Assembly: GCF_004331735.1 (NCBI RefSeq)
Contig: NZ_SJSO01000017.1
Coordinates: 62,001 to 126,000, forward strand
DNA length: 64,000 bases
Reading direction: 5' to 3'
Origin: Pedobacter psychrodurus
GTDB taxonomy: Bacteria > Bacteroidota > Bacteroidia > Sphingobacteriales > Sphingobacteriaceae
The stretch's first letter is position 1. The number at the start of each line of letters is the position of its first letter. Position numbers and translations under genes: made by a program. Positions 58,243-64,000 of this stretch are shown here, one piece after another. A model generated the notes under the pieces. That model made no database searches. It had not been told where the DNA came from and was given only the letters and a program-made list of their open reading frames with translations.

Positions 58243-58259
58243 TTGGCACAAGCATTGTT
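58243..58259 (+). promoter_or_regulatory. Sigma-54-like TTGGCACA-N4-TTGTT before dnaK
   Basis: This resembles the -24/-12 consensus TTGGCACG-N4-TTGCT but lacks the -12 C. The same stretch holds overlapping inverted repeats (tgccaaaaggca, gccaa...ttggc). No CIRCE element is seen. It is 50 bases before the dnaK ATG. Confidence 0.3.
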
Positions 58260-58308
58260 TAATAGCAGTAGAAATTATAATACTTTAAAAAGAGAAATTA
58301 AAAATACA

Positions 58309-60219
58309 ATGGGAAAAATTATTGGAATAGACTTAGGAACAACAAACTCTTGCGTAAGCGTAATGGAGGGCAACGAGCCTGTAGTTATCGCAAACAGTGA
58401 GGGTAAACGTACTACACCGTCTATTGTTGCTTTTGCAGAAAACGGTGAGCGTAAGGTTGGCGAGCCTGCTAAACGTCAGGCTATAACCAACCCAACCAAA
58501 ACGATATATTCGATTAAACGCTTTATGGGTAACAGCTACGACGAAAGTGCGAAAGAAGCTGGGCGTGTACCTTATAAAGTTATTAAAGGTGATAACAATA
58601 CACCACGTGTTGAAATCGACGACAGAAAATATACTCCACAAGAAATTTCTGCAATGATATTGCAGAAAATGAAAAAAACTGCTGAAGATTTCTTGGGTCA
58701 GGAAGTAACTGAAGCGGTAATTACTGTGCCAGCTTATTTTAACGATGCACAACGTCAGGCTACTAAAGAAGCAGGCGAAATTGCAGGTTTAACTGTAAAA
58801 CGTATCATTAACGAGCCTACTGCAGCTGCTTTAGCTTATGGTTTAGATAAAGCACACAAAGACATGAAAATTGTTGTGTTTGACTGTGGTGGTGGTACAC
58901 ATGATGTTTCTGTTTTAGAATTGGGTGATGGCGTTTTCGAAGTAAAATCTACTGATGGTGATACGCACTTAGGTGGTGATGACTTTGATCACATTATTAT
59001 CGATTGGTTAACAGACGAATTCAAAGCTGAAAACAGCATGGATTTGGCTAAAGACCCGATGGCTTTACAACGTTTAAAAGAAGCTGCTGAGAAAGCTAAA
59101 ATTGAGTTATCGAGCACAACTTCAACTGAAATTAACTTACCATATATTACTGCTGATGCTAGCGGCCCTAAACACTTAGTACGTACATTATCTCGTGCTA
59201 AATTTGAGCAATTGGCTGATAGTTTGATTAAACGTACTATCGATCCTTGTAAATCTGCTTTGAAAAATGCTGGTTTAAGCACAAGCGATATCGACGAAAT
59301 TATTTTGGTAGGTGGTTCTACACGTATCCCTGCTATCCAGGAAGCAGTTAAAGCTTTCTTCGGTAAAGAGCCAAGTAAAGGTGTTAACCCTGATGAGGTT
59401 GTAGCTATTGGTGCTGCTATTCAAGGTGGTGTATTAACTGGTGATGTAAAAGATGTATTGTTATTAGATGTTACACCTTTATCATTAGGTATCGAAACTA
59501 TGGGTGGTGTAATGACTAAATTAATCGAGTCTAACACAACTATCCCAACTAAAAAATCGGAGACTTTCTCAACTGCAGCTGATAACCAGCCTTCAGTAGA
59601 AATCCATATTTTACAAGGTGAGCGCCCAATGGCTGGTCAGAACCGTACAATTGGCCGTTTCATTTTAGATGGTATTCCACCAGCACCTCGTGGTGTGCCT
59701 CAAGTAGAAGTATCGTTCGATATTGATGCTAACGGTATCTTACACGTAAGTGCTAAAGATAAAGCTACTGGTAAAGAGCAAAAAATCCGTATCGAAGCAT
59801 CTTCAGGTTTAACTGATGCTGAGATCAAAAAAATGAAAGAAGAAGCTGAAGCTAATGCAGCAGATGATGCTAAGCAGAAAGAAGAAGCTGATAAAATTAA
59901 CGGTGCCGATGCTTTAATTTTCTCAACTGAGAAACAATTAAAAGAGTTTGGTGATAAATTATCTGCTGATAAAAAAGCGCCAATCGAAGCTGGTTTAGAG
60001 AAATTGAAAGCAGCACATGGTTCTCGTAACTTTGCAGATATCGATGCAGCACAAGCTGAATTGCAAAATGCATGGAACGCAGCATCTGAGGAAATGTACA
60101 AAGATGGTGGTCAGCCTCAAGGTGGCGAACAACCACAAGCTGATGGTCAGCCTCAAGGTGGTGGCGATAATGTTACCGATGTTGATTTTGAAGAAGTAAA
60201 AGAAGACGATAAGAAATAA
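58309..60219 (+). CDS. dnaK: Chaperone protein DnaK (Hsp70)
   Basis: 636 residues from ATG 58309; the longer frame from 58216 adds residues not found in the family. MGKIIGIDLGTTNSCVSVMEG, VPAYFNDAQRQATKEAGEIAGL, DCGGGTHDVSVLELG, LVGGSTRIPAIQ, the linker VLLLDVTPLSLGIETMGGVMTKLIE and a Gly/Gln-rich tail ending VTDVDFEEVKEDDKK. The signature DCGGGT has Cys where many have Leu. It folds and protects proteins. grpE and dnaJ are not adjacent. Confidence 0.98.
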   Translation: MGKIIGIDLGTTNSCVSVMEGNEPVVIANSEGKRTTPSIVAFAENGERKVGEPAKRQAITNPTKTIYSIKRFMGNSYDESAKEAGRVPYKVIKGDNNTPRVEIDDRKYTPQEISAMILQKMKKTAEDFLGQEVTEAVITVPAYFNDAQRQATKEAGEIAGLTVKRIINEPTAAALAYGLDKAHKDMKIVVFDCGGGTHDVSVLELGDGVFEVKSTDGDTHLGGDDFDHIIIDWLTDEFKAENSMDLAKDPMALQRLKEAAEKAKIELSSTTSTEINLPYITADASGPKHLVRTLSRAKFEQLADSLIKRTIDPCKSALKNAGLSTSDIDEIILVGGSTRIPAIQEAVKAFFGKEPSKGVNPDEVVAIGAAIQGGVLTGDVKDVLLLDVTPLSLGIETMGGVMTKLIESNTTIPTKKSETFSTAADNQPSVEIHILQGERPMAGQNRTIGRFILDGIPPAPRGVPQVEVSFDIDANGILHVSAKDKATGKEQKIRIEASSGLTDAEIKKMKEEAEANAADDAKQKEEADKINGADALIFSTEKQLKEFGDKLSADKKAPIEAGLEKLKAAHGSRNFADIDAAQAELQNAWNAASEEMYKDGGQPQGGEQPQADGQPQGGGDNVTDVDFEEVKEDDKK

Positions 60220-60258
60220 GTCTTGAGTCTGAAGTCCTGAGTCGTAAGTTTTGGGAGG
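60213..60258. repeat. gagtct-type degenerate tandem repeat after dnaK
   Basis: agtcttgagtctgaagtcct, gagtcgtaagt: short units of gagtcNt kind overlapping the dnaK stop codon region, before the terminator. Confidence 0.5.
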
Positions 60259-60262
60259 ATAT

Positions 60263-60299
60263 AAAAAGCGTTTCTGATTAAGTTCAGGAGCGCTTTTTT
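60263..60299 (+). terminator. Terminator of dnaK
   Basis: The stem aaaagcgtttctga / ttcaggagcgctttt with a short loop, then T. The pairing is good at the base (aaaagcg/cgctttt). Confidence 0.85.
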
Positions 60300-60360
60300 G
60301 TTTTCTGTCATTCCGAAGAGGTCAGTTTTTTTTAAAAACAATGGAGTGACGATGACAGGA

Positions 60361-60455
60361 TACGGGGTATTGTCATTCCCAACTTGATTGGGAATCGTAA
60401 TGCCATGGTAGGGCCTGTAAGCTGCATTAAGATTCCCGCCTGCGCGGGAAAGACG
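60361..60455. repeat. Dispersed palindromic repeat, type 1 (reverse copy)
   Basis: tcattcccaacttgattggg, aatcgtaatgcc ... ttaagattcccgcctgcgcg: the reverse complement of 1179-1262, but without the CCGATAGCTATCGG insert. It lies in the 610-base gap 60220-60829, which has no gene; a 96-codon minus-strand frame here only translates the repeats. Confidence 0.8.
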
Positions 60456-60614
60456 ATTTTTCTATTGGAATCTGTCAATGGTAGGAACGAAGAATTTGTT
60501 TCATCCGTTGGGATTGCTTCATGTTTCGCAATAATGATACTTGTGTTGTTTTGAAAACGAACGGTTCTATCCTTTTCGGAAACTATAGCCCCGCCATTCG
60601 CTGCAATCTTTTTC

Positions 60615-60647
60615 AAACCCATAAGGTTTTTAAAACCTTATGGGTTT
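60615..60647. repeat. Perfect 33-base palindrome AAACCCATAAGG...
   Basis: AAACCCATAAGGTTTT and AAAACCTTATGGGTTT pair perfectly over 16 bases around a single T. It is related in form to 316-398. Confidence 0.85.
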
Positions 60648-60737
60648 AATCAAAAGTATTTTCGCTGCTGTCGGGTTTAGGAAGGATGGTTTGGTGCTTT
60701 TGGGAAGGGTTTTATAGCTATTTGTTTAGCCGATGCG

Positions 60738-60826
60738 ATCGTCGTGCTGAATTTATTTCAGCATCTTTTCAACAATTAAGACCCTGAAATAAATCCGATA
60801 GCTATCGGGATCAGGGTGACGAACAA
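60738..60826. repeat. Dispersed inverted repeat, type 2, with nested CCGATAGCTATCGGG
   Basis: cgtcgtgctgaatttatttc, agcatctttt ... gaccctgaaataaat, then ccgatagctatcggg, then atcagggtgacga. Except for the inner block it matches the reverse of 4546-4615. It ends at the stop of the kinase gene. Confidence 0.85.
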
Positions 60827-60829
60827 TAT

Positions 60830-61906
60830 CTAAACCAAATTCTCTTCAATAATATCCTGCAATTCCTTTTCGTTTACTGATAATTCGTGCAACAGTTTAA
60901 ACTGGTTTTTAGCACGATCTAAATTTTGTGTGGCATAATTGGTCGGGTAATAGTTATTACCACTTAAAAAATCGGTTAAAAAACGCAACGCCTGCATATA
61001 AATGATGTACTTGCCCGAAAATAAGATAAGTTCTTTTTCCGTTTGGGTTAAAATGCTTTTCATTTCAGATAAATAACCCTTTATCATAGCCTCAAAATAA
61101 GGTAAGCGAATTTTAATCTTAGCCAAATCGGTTTCGTTTTCTGAGAAAGCACAAAGGTAGGTGCGCATCATATCGCCCAAGTCGGAAATAAATTTACCGG
61201 GCATGATAGTATCCAGATCAATTACACAAATCCCTTCATTGGTTTCATCATCTAACAGCACATTACTGATTTTAGTGTCGTGGTGCATTACCCGGTCTGG
61301 AAAATCATTTCTATGCGAGTAGGACGTATAATAATCTAAAATATACTTATGGCTTATGGCATCATCAATCTGCGCTATGGCCTGCTTTTTAAGGGCTTCT
61401 GGTGCTTGTTTTAAAGCAAATGTAAATTGCTCGTATCTTAAACGTAAATCATGAAAACCAGGAATGGTAGGCTGAAGTGTTTTCGCGTCGAAATTATCAA
61501 GTAGCCTGCTAAGTTTGCCAAACTGTTTTGCGGCCTCATATGCTTGCTTAGGATCTGCTAAAACATCCAGTGAAATGGTATTGGGTACAAAAGGAAGCAT
61601 CCGCCAATATTCATGATGGATATGTGCCATCTCTTCACTACTGGTTGTAGAAACAGGCTTTATAAAAAGGTATTCAGGGTAAGTGAAGCTAAGGTAATCG
61701 GCAATAGACCTCAGGTTGTTGGCAATGGCCTGTGGCGATTTAAAAACCGAAGTATTTATATTTTGAAGAATGTATTTCTTCTCTTCAGATAGGGGAGAAA
61801 GCAAATAAGTACGGTTAATTAAACCCGTACCTATTTGTGTAATTTTTGTATTTTCTTTAGCGTATCCGTAGGCTTTTAAAACTTCGGAATCTAAATTTAG
61901 TTCCAT
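60830..61906 (-). CDS. Aminoglycoside-phosphotransferase-fold sugar kinase (NahK-like)
   Basis: 358 residues. The APH/choline-kinase fold shows GTGLINRTYLL (nucleotide loop), VMHHDTKISNVLLDDETNEGICVIDLDTIMPGKFISDLGDMMR, containing the catalytic HxDxxxxN and the metal-binding IDLD. The pattern of TKISNVL with DTIMPG is that of N-acetylhexosamine 1-kinase-like enzymes rather than antibiotic kinases. The gene overlaps the end of the nucleotidyltransferase gene by 10 bases; together they could turn a free sugar into a nucleotide sugar. The substrate is an inference. Confidence 0.85.
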   Translation of the reverse strand: MELNLDSEVLKAYGYAKENTKITQIGTGLINRTYLLSPLSEEKKYILQNINTSVFKSPQAIANNLRSIADYLSFTYPEYLFIKPVSTTSSEEMAHIHHEYWRMLPFVPNTISLDVLADPKQAYEAAKQFGKLSRLLDNFDAKTLQPTIPGFHDLRLRYEQFTFALKQAPEALKKQAIAQIDDAISHKYILDYYTSYSHRNDFPDRVMHHDTKISNVLLDDETNEGICVIDLDTIMPGKFISDLGDMMRTYLCAFSENETDLAKIKIRLPYFEAMIKGYLSEMKSILTQTEKELILFSGKYIIYMQALRFLTDFLSGNNYYPTNYATQNLDRAKNQFKLLHELSVNEKELQDIIEENLV

Positions 61907-62796
61907 AGTTTTTCTGGATATGTTCCGTTTTTAACCAATTGGTTAATGCTGTCCTGAACATACGGTTTATCTTCTTTATAGGTTACACCAAACCATTTGT
62001 TAGAAGTTGGTACCACTTTGAAGGTAGCAGTGTTGCTTTTTACCAGGTTTTCGCCAATTAATGGAATAAAGAATTCGGCCTTAGGCTTATCTTTGTTTGC
62101 TTCAGCAAATTCCCTGAACAAATCTTCAGTAATTTTAAAAACCGCTGGTGTAAATCCCCAGAAATTCATTGAAACAGGAGTTTCGTAACTTAAAGGAAAT
62201 TCTTCGCCATTTTCTTCGTAAAAAATATTGCCGTCTTTAGGATAAACTTTTGTACGTTCCACAATCTCTTCCAGATTACCTGATGCATCTACTTTGCAAA
62301 CGCCACGCGAAACAGCACCAAATTCTGATAAGGTTTTGCCAACCTCATAACCGATAATAGCATAGTTGCTGTCTGTTACCTCTGTAGTTAAGAAATCGAC
62401 CATTTTTTTAAAGGCATCAAAACCATAGTAATCATCCGCGTTAATTACACAAAATGGTTCTTTAATTACGTTTCTGCCCGAAAGGATTGCATGTGCTGTA
62501 CCCCAAGGCTTTTCTCTGTATATTTCTTCTTCAATGCCAAATTGTTTTAAATCGAAATTTTGGAAAACATATTCTGTTTCAATTCTACCGTTAAGTTTTG
62601 GTTCGAAAATAGCTTTGAACTCTTTTACGAACTCTTCTTTAATGATAAATACAACTTTGCCAAAGCCAGCATTAATTGCATCATATATTGAATAATCGAT
62701 AATTGTTTCGCCATTTGGGCCAAAACCATCAATCTGTTTCATACTTCCATAACGGCTTGCCATACCTGCAGCCAATATTAATAGGGTGGGTTTCAT
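61897..62796 (-). CDS. Sugar-phosphate nucleotidyltransferase
   Basis: 299 residues. The NTP-transferase N-terminus is TLLILAAGMASRYGSMKQIDGFGPNGETIIDYSIYDA, a variant of LAAGxGxRxxP-x-K. Other marks are PWGTAHAILSGRN, VINADDYYGFDAF (metal-binding acids) and VSMNFWGFTP. The ASRYGSMKQ form is typical of a Bacteroidota branch found with NahK-like kinases. It likely makes a UDP- or other NDP-sugar from the product of the kinase encoded next. Confidence 0.9.
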   Translation of the reverse strand: MKPTLLILAAGMASRYGSMKQIDGFGPNGETIIDYSIYDAINAGFGKVVFIIKEEFVKEFKAIFEPKLNGRIETEYVFQNFDLKQFGIEEEIYREKPWGTAHAILSGRNVIKEPFCVINADDYYGFDAFKKMVDFLTTEVTDSNYAIIGYEVGKTLSEFGAVSRGVCKVDASGNLEEIVERTKVYPKDGNIFYEENGEEFPLSYETPVSMNFWGFTPAVFKITEDLFREFAEANKDKPKAEFFIPLIGENLVKSNTATFKVVPTSNKWFGVTYKEDKPYVQDSINQLVKNGTYPEKLWN

Positions 62797-62942
62797 CTAT
62801 GTTTATTTTTTTATTTGTAAGATGGAGCCTCTGATGCTTAAAATAATTGTCTTTTGTGTTTAATAATTATTTTAAGCATGTCGGGTTCATATTGTGAAAA
62901 TAGTAATAGCCATTTAAATTATAAATAACCAGGTGTTTTATT

Positions 62943-63605
62943 TTATATTTTGTTTATGTATTCAAATAATTTTTTTAAATCACTGTCTTGTTTGAAATCA
63001 ATCTTTTCTTTTTTTAAATAATTATTTAATTCTTGTTCTTTAGAAGGGAATAACACCAAAATTGCCTTCTTTGTTGGCGTAATTTTTAAAAAATTACCAT
63101 TGCTGAGTACAAAATAACTATTTGTTGTGTTAAAAGATTTATTCGTAATAGCAGAACCGTATTGTTTACTTTCAATAATCTTTTTATTCGTTTTTTTAAA
63201 TAATGAAGTCTGCCCTGAAAAGATAACTTTAAAATAAGAAGCTGAATTAAAATGATCTATAGCTGGTAATCCATTAATATACTTATTCGATATGTTTAAC
63301 TCAGGATTTAAAAGTTCGAATTCCGTAACTGGTTCTGCAAAATACATCAGGTTACCGTTTTCATGTTTGAAAATTAGCTTATCGTCCATTACATTATACT
63401 TTAAAGGCATATCTACATAATGTTTTCCCGATTTAGTGGTTACTTTTCCTTTAATCCAGTAATCAAATAAGTAAGGAGATCCTGTTACATCCTCGTATTT
63501 TATTTCCCTTAAAAGGGTACCCTGCGCATCTGCAAAAGGTGAAAGCGCATACTGACTATAAGATTTTATCGAAATGAGGGAGAGCAATAAAAATAGATAT
63601 TTCAT
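62943..63605 (-). CDS. Secreted protein of unknown function
   Basis: 220 residues. The signal peptide is MKYLFLLLSLISIKSYSQ. The mature part has strands such as YWIKGKVTTKSGKHYVDMPLKYNVMDDKLIF and a C-terminal SKEQELNNYLKKEKIDFKQDSDLKKLFEYINK that resembles the end of many Bacteroidota periplasmic proteins of unknown role. The gene is very AT-rich. It lies 11 bases after the HerA-like gene on the same strand. Confidence 0.75.
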   Translation of the reverse strand: MKYLFLLLSLISIKSYSQYALSPFADAQGTLLREIKYEDVTGSPYLFDYWIKGKVTTKSGKHYVDMPLKYNVMDDKLIFKHENGNLMYFAEPVTEFELLNPELNISNKYINGLPAIDHFNSASYFKVIFSGQTSLFKKTNKKIIESKQYGSAITNKSFNTTNSYFVLSNGNFLKITPTKKAILVLFPSKEQELNNYLKKEKIDFKQDSDLKKLFEYINKI

Positions 63606-63616
63606 AGTTAATTTAT

Positions 63617-64000
63617 TTAAAATCCAAATAAACCACCACCGGTTTTTGAACGTGTTTTCTTTCCTGTGAGCATACCAAAAATACCACGAACAATTTCTTT
63701 ACCAATTTGACGGGTTATTGTTGCACCCATTACCTGTTCCACCAAGCTCTTTTCGCCAGGTTTAGGTTTGCTTTCTTGTTCGGCCTGTTTTTGAGCCTCA
63801 GCTTCCTGTTTTTCTTGTTCTGCTGCTGCAGTTTGCTCATTAATGCGTTTAGTTAAAATATCATAAGCACTTTCAGGATCAATAGGGTCTTTATATTTAG
63901 TGTACATCGAGCTGGCATGAACAACCTGATCGAAATCGGCAGTTGTAAGTGGCCCCATTACAGCCCTTGGTGGGGTAAGCATGGTAGCAGATACTTCCGT
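63617..64000 (-). CDS. HerA-like (DUF853) ATPase, C-terminal part
   Basis: The frame stays open to the right edge (…TEVSATMLTPPRAVMGPLT), so only the last 128 residues are visible; ATG 63982 is internal. The pattern LTPPRAVMGPLTTADFDQVV, then YKDPIDPESAYDILTKRINEQ, a charged coiled coil and a Gly-rich end IGKEIVRGIFGMLTGKK is that of the C-terminus of DUF853/HerA-type DNA-translocase-like ATPases. The ATP-binding part lies outside the window. Confidence 0.85.
   Translation of the reverse strand, partial: TEVSATMLTPPRAVMGPLTTADFDQVVHASSMYTKYKDPIDPESAYDILTKRINEQTAAAEQEKQEAEAQKQAEQESKPKPGEKSLVEQVMGATITRQIGKEIVRGIFGMLTGKKTRSKTGGGLFGF

Noticed and set aside
60332..60622. 96-codon minus-strand frame after dnaK
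   Set aside because: It translates the type 1 palindromic repeat and flanking gap sequence; no domain, no promoter, and the repeat occurs elsewhere without an open frame.

Overview
The window is chromosomal DNA from a member of the phylum Bacteroidota. It most resembles the Sphingobacteriaceae (Pedobacter-like); the genus is an inference from gene style and intergenic repeats. The phylum is supported by a SusC/SusD outer-membrane nutrient-uptake pair, a PorP/SprF-type protein and a type B sorting domain of the type IX secretion system, promoters of the TTG-N19/20-TAnnTTTG type, a general lack of Shine-Dalgarno sites, and the high A+T content.

Layout. 1-8.7 kb: the end of an alpha-2-macroglobulin-like protein, a LytS/LytTR two-component pair, an ArsC/YffB-like protein, an M1 aminopeptidase, a RidA-like protein, a methyltransferase and small proteins. 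9-15.1 kb: a SusC-SusD-discoidin lipoprotein operon behind two CAAACGTTTG palindromes. 15.2-17.2 kb: a lipoprotein, a rhodanese and a prohibitin/SPFH protein. 17.6-21.4 kb: rpsL-rpsG-fusA-rpsJ, with a canonical promoter and a strong terminator. 21.4-34.7 kb: a mixed block with small hydrophilic proteins, dGTPase, a collagen-like/YadA-head-like surface protein with a type B sorting-domain protein and PorP/SprF, a fungal-type prephenate dehydrogenase, a TauE/SafE exporter with DUF1634, and a conserved unknown. 34.9-50.2 kb: one long ribosomal superoperon from rplC to rplQ, including secY, map, infA and rpoA, with its own promoter and terminator. 50.4-57.9 kb: a large secreted glycoside-hydrolase-like protein (again behind CAAACGTTTG), a GMC oxidoreductase with its small subunit, a methyltransferase and a DUF1304 protein. 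58.3-64 kb: dnaK, a sugar kinase/nucleotidyltransferase pair, a secreted unknown and the end of a HerA-like ATPase.

Three things stand out. (1) Short dispersed repeats fill many intergenic gaps. They belong to at least eight recognisable types, some nested in each other, and hairpin-forming degenerate tandem repeats sit inside the gaps of the ribosomal operons. (2) The palindrome CAAACGTTTG occurs twice before the SusCD operon and once before the glycoside-hydrolase-like gene 41 kb away, which suggests one LacI-type regulon. (3) The classical str-S10 gene string is cut between rpsJ and rplC by about 13.6 kb of unrelated genes, with a terminator on one side and a promoter on the other. No tRNA, rRNA, CRISPR array, phage or transposase gene was recognised.
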